From Arcanobacterium sp. (lineage in GTDB: Bacteria > Actinomycetota > Actinomycetes > Actinomycetales > Actinomycetaceae), in the NCBI GenBank assembly GCA_022768785.1, contig JALELI010000101.1, positions 18,637 through 82,636 of the forward strand: a stretch of DNA of 64,000 nucleotides, given 5' to 3'. Positions 18,584 through 28,849 of the stretch are shown piece by piece. Within the stretch, counting starts at the first letter, position 1, and each line of letters begins with the position of its first letter. The notes beneath the pieces are model-generated. The model was given only the letters and a program-made list of their open reading frames with translations, had not been told where the DNA came from and did not search any database. The position numbers and the translations under genes were made by a program.

Positions 18584-19606
18584 TCAAATTCCATAAACGG
18601 CCATCGTGTTGGCATTGAGTTGCCCACACCAGCGCGCAACGAGCTCTTCATCTACGGCAGCTGCCGCAGCCTGCAGCTGAGCTGCCGTGCTTCCACTCAG
18701 CATCGCTACAGCAGCCGGATCGAGCCATAACCAGGCTTGGAAACGCGCTGTATAGACAGCTCCCCACGGGGTATTTGGGTGCCCGCGGAAAGGCACTGGC
18801 GTGAGATAGGGAGCATCGGTTTCCACCAGAATGAGCTCTGGCGGTAGCGCCAGAAAAGCCTCCCGTAGATCACGGTTAGCCGGATATGTGAGCGGCCCAG
18901 CAAAACTCGCATACCAGCCGTGCTCCGCGCATATCTGCGCCAGTTCGGCGTCACCAGAAAAACAGTGAAACACCGTGCGCTCTGGTGCTCCCTCTTCGAG
19001 CAGCACGCGCACCACATCTGCATGAGCTTCACGATCGTGAATTTGCATTGGCTTATCCAGCTCTTTAGCGAGTGCAATATGCGCCCGAAAAGCCTCCTGC
19101 TGCGCAGCCTTTCCCCTCTCACCAGTACGGAAATAATCCAAGCCCGTCTCCCCAATAGCGAGCACCTCAGGATTGCGAGCTAAATCCGCCACTTGCGCCA
19201 CAGCGGCGTCAAGCGACAATTCCTCATGCCACGGCTGTGGATTCGGAGCTAAACCATCTGGCCCCACCTCCCGCACTCCGGCATGGAGCACAGCCTCATT
19301 GGGGTGGAGAGCAAGTGCTGCATACACTATGCCCACACGCCTGCGAGCGAGCTCCAGCGTGGGCACCAATTCCGGGATCTCACAACCACTCGAAATAGCA
19401 GCACGAACACCAGCTCGTTCCATTCCAGCCACCAAATTCGCTTCCAGCACCGGAAAACGCCATTTGCCCTCATCTGTGAGCAGCTGCTCTGGCTCCCCAC
19501 CGAGATGATCGGGCTCTGGATCTGGATAGATATGCGTGTGATTATCCACAATTGGCACGGCCAATTGCTGAGGGATATCGGGCACGTTTGATTTCTTAGA
19601 GCTCAT
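18584..19606 (-). CDS. tatD: TatD-family metal-dependent hydrolase
   Basis: VDNHTHIY, AIGETGLDYFR, HDREAHADVVRVL, FHCFSGDAELAQ, VETDAPYLTPVPFRG. Confidence 0.92.
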   Translation of the reverse strand: MSSKKSNVPDIPQQLAVPIVDNHTHIYPDPEPDHLGGEPEQLLTDEGKWRFPVLEANLVAGMERAGVRAAISSGCEIPELVPTLELARRRVGIVYAALALHPNEAVLHAGVREVGPDGLAPNPQPWHEELSLDAAVAQVADLARNPEVLAIGETGLDYFRTGERGKAAQQEAFRAHIALAKELDKPMQIHDREAHADVVRVLLEEGAPERTVFHCFSGDAELAQICAEHGWYASFAGPLTYPANRDLREAFLALPPELILVETDAPYLTPVPFRGHPNTPWGAVYTARFQAWLWLDPAAVAMLSGSTAAQLQAAAAAVDEELVARWCGQLNANTMAVYGI

Positions 19607-19690
19607 CAGTTCACTGCGCTTTCACAACAGCCACCGAGGAAGCCACCACAGTGGCAGCCCTCGGCTGAGTTTTGGCGGGCGCCGAGCAGA

Positions 19691-21508
19691 TCACTTTTCT
19701 ATGCTGCCCAGGCCGAGGCGTTCTAGCTCTTCAGCCACCACAGAAGCATCGAGTTTCTGGAACACCGGCTTCGGCTTCGCAATCGGGGTGCCGGGCTGCA
19801 CTTCACACGACGCCCACGGACGCACCTGCGAATAATCGCCAGTGATAATAGGGTAGGGGTGGCCGCTATCGAGATCCGCTGCCTCCACAAGTTGCGGCAT
19901 CGGAGCAATATCGCCAGCGCCACCAAACACTTGGTCAATGGCGTTCGACGAATGCGGGAGGAATACACTCATCATCGTATTCAGATCACTCACTGTCTGA
20001 GCGAGTACATTCAACACGGTGCCGAGCCGCTCACGTAGCGCCGGATCTTTCATCTTGAATGGCTCAGTGTGGCTCACATATCCATTTGCCTCACCCACAA
20101 GCCGCATAATCTCAGTGAGCGCAGCGCGCTGCTGGTGAGCTGCAATAAAATTACCCACCGTGTCAAAGCCCTTACGCACAGCGTCGAGCAGCGCGCGATC
20201 AATATCTTCGAGTTCTCCGCGAGCAGGAATCTCTCCGAAATTCTTGGCAATCATCGCAGCTGTACGATTCACGAGGTTGCCCCAACCAGCCACCAACTCA
20301 GAGTTGTTGCGCCGCACGAACTCTTCCCACGTGAAATCGGAATCACTAGTTTCCGGCCCTGCAATAGAGATGAAGTAGCGCAATGCGTCTGGCTGATAGC
20401 GAGAGAGCACATCACGCACGTAGATCACCACATTTTTAGAGGAGCTGAACTTCTTGCCTTCCATCGTGAGGAACTCAGAAGCCACCACCTGTGTGGGCAG
20501 ATTGAGCTTTCCAAAATTTCCAGGCTCACCACCGCGAGCGCCTTCGCCGTTGTATGCGAGCAGTTCTGCTGGCCAAATTTCAGAGTGGAACACGATGTTG
20601 TCTTTACCCATGAAATAATAGGTGAGCGCTTCCGGGTTGTTCCACCACTCGCGCCAATCGTCCACGCTACCCGTGCCAGCTTCAGCGCGCCGACGTGCCC
20701 ATTCAATTGAAGCGCTGAGGTAGCCAATCACAGCGTCAAACCACACGTAGAGGCGCTTGCTCGGCTGATCTTCCCAGCCAGGCACCGGAATCCCCCAGCT
20801 AATGTCACGGCTCATCGCACGTGGGCGAACATCGTCGAGCAAATGTTTCGAGAAGGCGATCACATTAGGCCGCCAACTGCCGCTCTCTTCCACTTCACCA
20901 AGCCATTCGCCAAGGCGCTGTGCCAGAGCTGGTAGATCAAGGAAGTAATGTTCTGTGCTCTTGAAGATTGGGGAGAGGCCAGAAATTTTCGAAACCGGGT
21001 CGATAAGATCCTGAGGATCAAGCTGGTTGCCGCAGGTGTCGCACTGATCGCCGCGAGCTCCGGCTGCTCCGCAGATCGGGCAGGTGCCTTCGATATAGCG
21101 ATCCGGAAGAGTGTTGCCAGTTTTAGGATCGATGGCCACTGGCGTCTCTTGCACGATCATATAGCCGTTGTTGCGGCACCCTACAAACAGCTCCTGCACC
21201 ACTTTTTCGTGGTTCACGGTGGTGGTACGGGTAAACAGATCGTAGGAGAGCCCGAGCTTCACGAGATCTTCCACGATAATGCGGTTGTTCTTATCGGCTT
21301 CTTCCTGCGGGGAAATCCCATCGGCATCGGCGGCCACCATAATGGGAGTGCCATGCTCATCAGTGCCAGAAACCATCAGCACATCATGCCCCGCCATGCG
21401 CATATAGCGAGAAAACACATCGGAAGGCACACCAAAGCCAGCTACGTGGCCGATGTGGCGCGGGCCGTTCGCATACGGCCATGCAACTGCAGAAAGAACT
21501 TTTGCCAT
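19691..21508 (-). CDS. metG: Methionyl-tRNA synthetase
   Basis: [54 protein letters not shown] (KMSKS equivalent); [18 protein letters not shown] zinc motif. Confidence 0.96.
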   Translation of the reverse strand: MAKVLSAVAWPYANGPRHIGHVAGFGVPSDVFSRYMRMAGHDVLMVSGTDEHGTPIMVAADADGISPQEEADKNNRIIVEDLVKLGLSYDLFTRTTTVNHEKVVQELFVGCRNNGYMIVQETPVAIDPKTGNTLPDRYIEGTCPICGAAGARGDQCDTCGNQLDPQDLIDPVSKISGLSPIFKSTEHYFLDLPALAQRLGEWLGEVEESGSWRPNVIAFSKHLLDDVRPRAMSRDISWGIPVPGWEDQPSKRLYVWFDAVIGYLSASIEWARRRAEAGTGSVDDWREWWNNPEALTYYFMGKDNIVFHSEIWPAELLAYNGEGARGGEPGNFGKLNLPTQVVASEFLTMEGKKFSSSKNVVIYVRDVLSRYQPDALRYFISIAGPETSDSDFTWEEFVRRNNSELVAGWGNLVNRTAAMIAKNFGEIPARGELEDIDRALLDAVRKGFDTVGNFIAAHQQRAALTEIMRLVGEANGYVSHTEPFKMKDPALRERLGTVLNVLAQTVSDLNTMMSVFLPHSSNAIDQVFGGAGDIAPMPQLVEAADLDSGHPYPIITGDYSQVRPWASCEVQPGTPIAKPKPVFQKLDASVVAEELERLGLGSIEK

Positions 21509-21736
21509 GGGTTTATCTTATCGCGCGCCTCCCACTTGGAGAGAATATAGGTTGCAACAGTTGAAAGAGCGGAACCATAGCACGCACATTGCTAGGCGAG
21601 GATACGGCTGTCAGCACGTATGCTCTGCAAATCCTGCACACATCTGCTGGAAAGGAACACGAGAGCTGCGCCTGATCATCTCACACCTGATTGCTTCATA
21701 TTCCACAAACTCCCACTCGCCGCTAGGATTATGGGC

Positions 21737-22639
21737 ATGAATGAACAGAATCGCGCCTTGATTATTGTGGACGTGCAACCCACTTTTTGTGAAGGCGGAG
21801 CACTTGGTGTGGTAGGCGGCAATGCCGTAGCAGAGAAGATTGCAGATTTCGTCACCAACAATGCGAGTGAATATGCGTTTATCGTCACCACTCAAGACTG
21901 GCACATTAAGCCTGGCAAGCATTTTTCAGACCACCCAGATTTCGTAGACACCTGGCCAGCACACGGGGTAGCCGACACTCCAGAGGCCGAGCTCCATGAG
22001 GAAATTGCTTCGCTCCCCATCGACGCTTCAGTGAAGAAAGGGCAATATGCCGCCGCATACTCCGGCTTTGAAGGCGTTGATGAAAACGGGGAATCTTTGG
22101 AACAGCTGCTGCGCGATCACGATATTGACGCTCTCGATGTGGTGGGTATTGCAGAGAGCCACTGCGTGAAAGACACCGCTATCGACGGCGTGCGCAAAGG
22201 CTGGCCAGTGCGCGTGTTTTCAGATCTCACCGTGCCGGTGAGCGAGGAATTGGGCGAAGAAGCACGGCGCGAAATGGACGAAGCGGGCGTGGATCAACTG
22301 CCCAGCACCGAGGCTTTTGGCTTTTACGATGAGCCAGAAGATCAACCCATTCCTGGGGAGAATGGTTTTGATGACGCCGACATTGACGAAGCTGAGGAAG
22401 AAGAAGAGTACGAGAATTTCGATGACGACTACGGCGATGATAGCGATCCTGAGGGATTCGACATTTTAGGAGATACAGACGATCTCAATCCCGACGATGC
22501 CGATGCTGAGCTCGATAAAGATTTCGACCTCGATCTCGATGCCGTGCTCGATGAAGCTGATGATTTTGATTTTTCCGCTGAAGTAGACGACGCAGATTTC
22601 GACTTTTCGGATATTGACCTCAATAATGAACTCAAGTGA
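21737..22639 (+). CDS. pncA: Nicotinamidase/isochorismatase-family hydrolase with extremely acidic C-terminal tail
   Basis: LIIVDVQPTFCEGGALGVVGG, TTQDWHIKPGKHFSDHPDF, ESHCVKDTAIDG (nicotinamidase Asp, metal His and Cys motifs). Start MNEQ at 21737, or MGMNEQ at 21731. Confidence 0.85.
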   Translation: MNEQNRALIIVDVQPTFCEGGALGVVGGNAVAEKIADFVTNNASEYAFIVTTQDWHIKPGKHFSDHPDFVDTWPAHGVADTPEAELHEEIASLPIDASVKKGQYAAAYSGFEGVDENGESLEQLLRDHDIDALDVVGIAESHCVKDTAIDGVRKGWPVRVFSDLTVPVSEELGEEARREMDEAGVDQLPSTEAFGFYDEPEDQPIPGENGFDDADIDEAEEEEEYENFDDDYGDDSDPEGFDILGDTDDLNPDDADAELDKDFDLDLDAVLDEADDFDFSAEVDDADFDFSDIDLNNELK

Positions 22640-22761
22640 TATGTTAGCGAACACCGACAAATAGCACATGCACAGCTCGTGTTCGAGAAACATCGGCATT
22701 CCACTGTGGCTACTACATGCACTGTGCGTGGCCATAGGTCTGCCAACACAGGGGGAAAACT

Positions 22762-24078
22762 ATGGAACCAACCGGAGCCCAGCATGAAGTAGGGGTAGAC
22801 GAACTCTTCTTCTCTACTACTGATTCTAAAGGCGTGATTGAGCGCTCTAATAGCGTATTCACTCGTCTTTCGCGCTATTCACGCGAACAGCTGGTGGGGG
22901 CACCACACAATATTATTCGTCACCCTCTGATGCCCGGTGGGGCATTCTATGCCATGTGGGAGGCGCTGAAAGCCGGCAAACCTTTCGCCGCTTATGTGCA
23001 CAATTTAGCTGCAGATGGCTCTCGCTACGACGTATTTGCCACAATCACCCCCATGCGTGACGGCGGCTTTCTCTCGGTGCGCACTCGCCCGATGGCACGC
23101 AGCCTCTTTGAGGCGGCAGACGCTATCTACGCGCGAGCTTTTGACGCGGAATTGCATGCTCGCAACAGCGGTATGAATCGGCACGATGCAGCCGTGGTGG
23201 GTGCGGGTACGATCTTAGAGCTGCTGGCCGCAGCCGGATATGGCAGCTACGAAGATTTCATGTACGTGGCGCTACCTGAGGAAGTGGCGGCCCGCGAAGC
23301 AGCCAGTTCGGGCATCGCCCGCCGAGATGAGGCGTGGGGAGAAGAAGCAAATATGCTGCGCACTGTGCACTTCATTTTCGACGAACTCAATTCGTGGATG
23401 GTGCGCATGAACGAGCTCGCAAAGCTCTCCAGCCAGCTGGAGGCCGCCAGCAACTCGCTGCAATCTGAGGCTGCTGAAAGCCCAATGCCGGATAATTTAG
23501 CTGTTATGCTCACGCGCCCCGAGCTCGCCACTGTGAAACAAACGGTAGACGTGTGGCAGCAAATGCAAACCCTCACCAATTCATATCTCGCTGAGTTGGC
23601 GCACTCCTTGCGGGAATTACGCACCACCGTGGCCCACAATCGCTTCCAAATCGCGCTGAGCCGGCTCCACACCACAATGCTGGCACAGTTCTTGGCGGAA
23701 GTGATCGACGGCGGAGAAGAGGCGCATAATCTCAACCATGAAGAAATCGACCTGCTGCACGAAGCGCTCGACGACGGCGTGGCCGCACTGGCACGTTCCC
23801 AAAATGATCTGCAGAGTCTGCTCTCCCAGGCGGCAGCAGCAATTGAGGCAGCCGTGCGTATGATCGCCATTCCCAAGCAGATGACGCCGATCATCGAGGC
23901 ACAAGCTCCTAATATGCCGCACGATGCACAGCCATTGATCCCCATGATCGTGGGCACTATTGAACAGTGGGGCGGCACGATGGAACAAATGGGCTCACTG
24001 GCAGCTGCCTGCAAGCAGTACACCACTCACGATGCCACCCACCTGTTAGAGCTCATCGGCTATTTGAGCAACAATTAA
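22762..24078 (+). CDS. Aerotaxis-receptor-type PAS domain protein with helical C-terminus, no MCP signalling domain
   Basis: DSKGVIERSNSVFTRLSRYSREQLVGAPHNIIRHPLMPGGAFYAMWEALKAGKPFAAYVHNLAADGSRYDVFATITPMRDGGFLSVRTRP closely follows the Aer PAS pattern. Remainder helical; no HAMP or MCP hairpin seen. Confidence 0.8.
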   Translation: MEPTGAQHEVGVDELFFSTTDSKGVIERSNSVFTRLSRYSREQLVGAPHNIIRHPLMPGGAFYAMWEALKAGKPFAAYVHNLAADGSRYDVFATITPMRDGGFLSVRTRPMARSLFEAADAIYARAFDAELHARNSGMNRHDAAVVGAGTILELLAAAGYGSYEDFMYVALPEEVAAREAASSGIARRDEAWGEEANMLRTVHFIFDELNSWMVRMNELAKLSSQLEAASNSLQSEAAESPMPDNLAVMLTRPELATVKQTVDVWQQMQTLTNSYLAELAHSLRELRTTVAHNRFQIALSRLHTTMLAQFLAEVIDGGEEAHNLNHEEIDLLHEALDDGVAALARSQNDLQSLLSQAAAAIEAAVRMIAIPKQMTPIIEAQAPNMPHDAQPLIPMIVGTIEQWGGTMEQMGSLAAACKQYTTHDATHLLELIGYLSNN

Positions 24079-24434
24079 ACCCCATTTCACAAAGCTGCGG
24101 TTGGCCTGCAAACCCGTAAGAAAATTGCACAGCTAACAGCACGCCGCATATACAGCTACACAACTATGCCAGTGGCAGCACAACACAGCGCATGCCTAAG
24201 TGTGGGCGTGATGGAAACTCTCTGGTGCCTATCTTTTCACAGATCGACAACCGGCACGTCTACGCATTCTTTAGGCAACTGCAAGATCCACACAGTGCCG
24301 CACAATTCTTAGCAAACACAGTGGCGGGGTTTCAGCATCTCAAGCTTAACCCCCACCACTTTTTAGAGAGCCGCTACTCAGAATGGCGCTGAGCACATAA
24401 ATTCGAGTAGTTGCCCTTCAGCACTTCGCCCACG

Positions 24435-25805
24435 TCACTTTGTCACTTCAGCGAGCAGCGAATCGAGCGCATTCACATACGCATCAATCGCTTCGTCTGT
24501 GTGTGTAACGGAGAGCGTCCACTCTTCTTCACGCCCCGGCGTCATGAAAATGCCGTGGTTCATATTCCACAGCCATGCGAGCTCAGTGATGCCCACATTC
24601 TGGTTCTTAATGTACGATTCAAAATCCACAATCTTGTGGTCTGCGAACGTCACGCAACCCTTTGAACCGATACCCACGGTATAGCCAGCCACATCGTACT
24701 TCTTCAGCACCGCATCGCAGCCTTTCACGATGCGATCGTTGAGGTGATCGAGGTGCTGATATGCCTGCGGAGTGAGCACTTTTTCGAGTGACGCACGAGC
24801 AGCAGCCATCGAGAGTGGGTTGCCGGAATACGTACCCACCTGATACACCGTGTGATCTTCCACTACTCGCATCACTTCTTCAGTGCCGCCTATAGCACCA
24901 GAGGGCAAGCCTCCACCGAGAGCTTTAGCAAGCGTCACCATATCTGGAGTGACGCCGAATTTCTCAGTTGCGCCGCCAGCAGCGATGCACAGGCCCGTTT
25001 TCACCTCATCGAAGATCAGCACAATGCCCCACTTCTTGGTGATCTCACGCACTGCCTCAAGATACCCAGGCTCCGGGAACACCACGCCTAAGTTCATCAT
25101 GGCAGCTTCCATAATCACACAGGCCGGCAAGCGATCTTCAGCATTGAGCTCTTCAATTCGGCGCTCCATTGCCTCAGCATCATTGAATGGCACCGGCACT
25201 GTGTTCCACACTGTGGTGGCTGGGATACCACCGCCGTAAGGCAACTGCCGATAGTGGAAACGCGGCCCCATATCTTGATCCGTCACCACTGCAGACACCA
25301 TCACGGTGTCGTGGTGGCCGTGGTAAGAACCAAAAATTTTCATCACGGTATCGCGCCCAGTGAAAGCGCGCGCAATGCGAATTGCGTCCATCGTGGCTTC
25401 TGAGCCAGAGTTAGTGAAACGCCACTTCGCTAAACCAAAACGCTGCGAGAGCAAATCAGATACCACGAGATCATCTTCGGTGGCTGAGCCAAAGTGCGAG
25501 CCTTTCGGCCAGCGCTCTGCAAGAGCCTCTCCAATTGCTGGGTGCCCATGGCCTTGCACCATTGCTCCATAGCCATTGTGGAAATCCCAGTATTCATTGC
25601 CATCTACGTCCCAGATCTTCGGACCTGAACCACGATCAATGTAGATCGGCCATGGATCGCGCGACTGGTAGCTAGACGCCACACCGTTGGAAAGATGCAC
25701 GGCGCTTTCAAACATTTTCTTCGATTTTTGCGTATTGGCATCGAGGATTGCCTCTTGCTCTTCAGCAAGCTTCGCAATCTTGTTTTTGTCGAGCTCAATC
25801 GTCAT
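24435..25805 (-). CDS. Class III (PLP) aminotransferase, glutamate-1-semialdehyde aminomutase-like
   Basis: IWDVDGNEYWDFHNGYGAMVQGHGHPAIGEAL, IFDEVKTGLCIAAGGATEKFGVTPDMVTLAKALGGGLPSGAIGG (PLP Lys). Confidence 0.88.
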   Translation of the reverse strand: MTIELDKNKIAKLAEEQEAILDANTQKSKKMFESAVHLSNGVASSYQSRDPWPIYIDRGSGPKIWDVDGNEYWDFHNGYGAMVQGHGHPAIGEALAERWPKGSHFGSATEDDLVVSDLLSQRFGLAKWRFTNSGSEATMDAIRIARAFTGRDTVMKIFGSYHGHHDTVMVSAVVTDQDMGPRFHYRQLPYGGGIPATTVWNTVPVPFNDAEAMERRIEELNAEDRLPACVIMEAAMMNLGVVFPEPGYLEAVREITKKWGIVLIFDEVKTGLCIAAGGATEKFGVTPDMVTLAKALGGGLPSGAIGGTEEVMRVVEDHTVYQVGTYSGNPLSMAAARASLEKVLTPQAYQHLDHLNDRIVKGCDAVLKKYDVAGYTVGIGSKGCVTFADHKIVDFESYIKNQNVGITELAWLWNMNHGIFMTPGREEEWTLSVTHTDEAIDAYVNALDSLLAEVTK

Positions 25806-26141
25806 TATTTCACATCCCTTATATTTTCTTATGTTCGGCCCACAGGCTTTCCCCTATCCGCTCATACGCGATCAGGAGGTCAAAGGAATCGCTAGCACCA
25901 TAGCCAACTAGGCCTTTTGACACAATTTACGGCCGATACACTTGTAATCCTACTCACACCCATAAAGGAGATGGAAATCGTCTCGCAATTTTTCCATAAA
26001 GCGAACACAAGCTCCGCAAAACCCTTTATATTTAGCGAAATTAAAATTAAATATCTATTGATTTTTTAACTACTTTCGTGAAAACTTGATGTCGTTGAGT
26101 TGCCTATCCCAGCTCAGCAAATGTAAAGGGCTTCAAAATCT

Positions 26142-26155
26142 GGGACTTTTGCCCC
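26142..26155. promoter_or_regulatory. DosR/DevR-box-like site upstream of the universal stress protein
   Basis: GGGACTTTTGCCCC versus GGGACTWWAGTCCC core: 12/14 match. Possible -10 TAGACT at 26175-26180. Confidence 0.5.
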
Positions 26156-26256
26156 GCTCTTTTGCCAATGGGATTAGACTCGCCTCAACGGCTTATTACC
26201 ACATCTGATAAGCCTCTACCTAGGCCACCGCAACCAGCGCAACAAAGGAGTTCCTG

Positions 26257-27126
26257 ATGGCGATTTTGCTCGCATTCACCGATACGAAAGCCGGCCGAGA
26301 CGCACTGAAACTCGGTGTCACGATGGCTCGTAGCTTACACACCACAATTGACGCCGTCACCGTGGCAGTACGCCACCCATCCGTCACGGTGCCACCCGAC
26401 GCCAACTACGACAAACTCGTAATGAAACAATCAGGAAAGTGGCTGAAGAAAGCTGTGGCCGGAATCCCCGTAGACGTTCGTACCCACGTGCGCCTTGCAA
26501 AGAGCCCCACTGCTGGCCTACTTGCTGCTATCGAAGAGTTCTCTCCCAGTTTCTTGGTGATCGCTGGCGGCCGCCATGGCGCCACTGGCAAAGTTTCGCT
26601 CGGTTCGGTGGGGCAAACACTGTTGAGCTCCTCTCCCGTACCTGTGGCACTGGCTCCCCGCGGGTATCGCAAACGTACGAACGTGCGCGACATCACCGAA
26701 GTGACGGTGGGAGCTGACAAGCGCCCTGGCAATGCTGATCTACTCAAATTGGCGATTGCCATGGCTAAAGAAGCAGCAGCCCCGCTGCGGCTGCTCTCGC
26801 TCGTCGCTGTGGATAAACGCGGTAAAGATACTGATTTGGTAAAAGAGGCACGCAGCCACATTGACGCTGTGTACTCCACAGCTGTGGCAGAACTCGGCAA
26901 CAAATATCCCATCGAGCGCTCAATAGTGAAGGGGTCTTCTGTGGAGAAAGCCACCTCCTCCGTGAAATGGGATCTCGGCGGAATTGCGCTGCTCGGATCT
27001 TCCTCGCTCGCATCTCCCAAACACGCATTTATGGGCAACGTGGCCAATCATATTTTGCGCGAACTTCCAGTGCCGCTCGTGGTGGTGCCCAAAGATGGCG
27101 ATATCGATGTAATTATCTCGGAGTAG
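26257..27126 (+). CDS. Universal stress protein, tandem UspA domains
   Basis: MAILLAFTDTKAGRDALKLGVTMARSL...; GGRHGATGKVSLGSVGQTLLSSSPVPVALAPRG; second domain ending LRELPVPLVVVPKDG. Confidence 0.9.
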   Translation: MAILLAFTDTKAGRDALKLGVTMARSLHTTIDAVTVAVRHPSVTVPPDANYDKLVMKQSGKWLKKAVAGIPVDVRTHVRLAKSPTAGLLAAIEEFSPSFLVIAGGRHGATGKVSLGSVGQTLLSSSPVPVALAPRGYRKRTNVRDITEVTVGADKRPGNADLLKLAIAMAKEAAAPLRLLSLVAVDKRGKDTDLVKEARSHIDAVYSTAVAELGNKYPIERSIVKGSSVEKATSSVKWDLGGIALLGSSSLASPKHAFMGNVANHILRELPVPLVVVPKDGDIDVIISE

Positions 27127-27130
27127 TGAT

Positions 27131-28678
27131 ATGGCTAAAACTCAAGAAGTAGCAGATACACAACAAAAATCCCAAAAGGGCCTATCAGCTGGCTCAGTTA
27201 CTTTTGTGGGTGCCGTGGTGATCGGTCTCAGTTGTATCGCACCCCCCTATACTCTCACTGGCTCTATTGGCCCCACCGTCTCTGCCGTGGGTTTACAGAC
27301 GCCTGCGATCTTTCTCATCGGCTTCATTCCGATGCTGCTCGTGGCGTTTGGATACCGTGAGCTCAACAAGGCTATGCCTGATTCTGGCACAAGTTTCACG
27401 TGGGGAGTGCGCGCCTATGGCCCCTATTTGGGCTGGATGACGGGTTGGGGCTTGGTGATTGCCACCACCGTGGTGCTCTCAAATTTAGCTGGAATTGCCG
27501 TGGATTTCTTCTATCTCGCGCTCTCACAAATCTTCCACAATCCCGCTATCGCAGGGCTCTCTAGCAACGTGTGGATCAATGTAGCCACCTGCTTAGTGTT
27601 TATGGCCGGAGCCACCTATATTTCCTACCGCGATATGCAAACCACTCAAAAGCTGCAGTATGTGATGGTGGCGCTTGAACTCATCATCTTCGTGTTTTTC
27701 GGAGCCGCGATGTTCTACCAGGCATACACCGGCAACGCACCGCACTTCACACCAATTTCAGCATCGTGGTTTAACCCACTTGAACTTGGATCAATCTCTG
27801 CTCTGAGTGCGGGAGTATCGGTGTCACTCTTCGTCTATTGGGGGTGGGACGTGGTGCTCACTATGAATGAAGAAACTGAAAATGCCTCCACCACATCTGG
27901 GAAAGCTGCCACCGCAACGATTTTGATCGTCGTGGCCATCTATATGTTCGTCACTCTCGGCGCTATGACGTATGCCGGCGTGGGAAACACTGGCCTTGGC
28001 CTCGCAAACCCAGATATTGCTGAAAATGTGTTTGTGGAACTCGCCGGCCCCGTGCTGGGCCCGCTAGCAATTTTGATTTCACTCGCAGTGCTCGTCTCCT
28101 CTATGGCTTCTTTGCAATCCACATTCGTGGGGCCCGCCCGCACACTGCTCGCAATGGGATATTACGGCGGTTTGCCTAAGAAGTTCGCATGGATTCACTC
28201 GCGTTTCTTCACCCCGAGCTTTGCCACAGTGGTAGCCGGCCTGGTAGCAGGAAGCTTCTACGCCATCATGCGCGTGCTCTCAGAGAACGTGCTGTGGGAT
28301 ACAGTCACCACTCTAGGAGCAATGATCTGCTTCTATTATGGGCTCACATCACTCGCATGTGTGGTGTATTTCCGCAAGCGGTGGTTTAAGAGCGTACGCG
28401 ATTTCTTCATGGTATTCCTCTTCCCACTGCTTGGGGCACTGAGCCTCTTTGTGCTGTTCACTATCACTGTGTGGGATTCACGCGATCCATCATTTGGATC
28501 GGGCTCGGAAATCTTTGGGGTAGGTTTGGTGTTTGTACTCACGATCGCACTGATCGTACTCGGCCTCGTCTTGATGCTAGTCTATCGGTTTGTGCAACCA
28601 GCATTCTTCAAGAGCCAATTGGATCTCACTCGTTCAGTGGCTCCCCGAGACCACGATGAAGAGTTTGTGGCAGTGTAG
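27131..28678 (+). CDS. APC-superfamily amino acid permease
   Basis: GSVTFVGAVVIGLSCIAPPYTLTGSIGPTVSAVG..., 12 TM-like pattern, 515 aa. 4 bp after the USP gene, so probably co-transcribed. Confidence 0.9.
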   Translation: MAKTQEVADTQQKSQKGLSAGSVTFVGAVVIGLSCIAPPYTLTGSIGPTVSAVGLQTPAIFLIGFIPMLLVAFGYRELNKAMPDSGTSFTWGVRAYGPYLGWMTGWGLVIATTVVLSNLAGIAVDFFYLALSQIFHNPAIAGLSSNVWINVATCLVFMAGATYISYRDMQTTQKLQYVMVALELIIFVFFGAAMFYQAYTGNAPHFTPISASWFNPLELGSISALSAGVSVSLFVYWGWDVVLTMNEETENASTTSGKAATATILIVVAIYMFVTLGAMTYAGVGNTGLGLANPDIAENVFVELAGPVLGPLAILISLAVLVSSMASLQSTFVGPARTLLAMGYYGGLPKKFAWIHSRFFTPSFATVVAGLVAGSFYAIMRVLSENVLWDTVTTLGAMICFYYGLTSLACVVYFRKRWFKSVRDFFMVFLFPLLGALSLFVLFTITVWDSRDPSFGSGSEIFGVGLVFVLTIALIVLGLVLMLVYRFVQPAFFKSQLDLTRSVAPRDHDEEFVAV

Positions 28679-28699
28679 CCCTCACTCGCAGCATTAATA

Positions 28700-28741
28700 C
28701 GGGGGTGTTAGGGAGCCTAATGTACTCCCTTAGCACCCCCG
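28700..28741 (+). terminator. Stem-loop downstream of the permease gene
   Basis: cgggggtgttagggag-cctaatgta-ctcccttagcacccccg, near-perfect 16-bp stem. No long U-tract. Confidence 0.6.
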
Positions 28742-28849
28742 TTGCACATCATAATTGCCACTCCAATGGTGGCGCGCGCAAGCTCCCCTAGCACCCCCCC
28801 GTTGCACATCGCGGTTGAGTTCACTAGCACATATAGCGAGCAAACCTGT

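Noticed and set aside
23247-24026. 259-aa minus-strand ORF opposite the PAS protein
   Set aside because: Ser/Ala/Cys-rich mirror translation of a GC-biased gene; no start context or motif. The plus-strand Aer-like protein is clearly coding.
26406-27047. 213-aa minus-strand ORF opposite the USP
   Set aside because: Shadow ORF; USP motifs on the plus strand are unambiguous.
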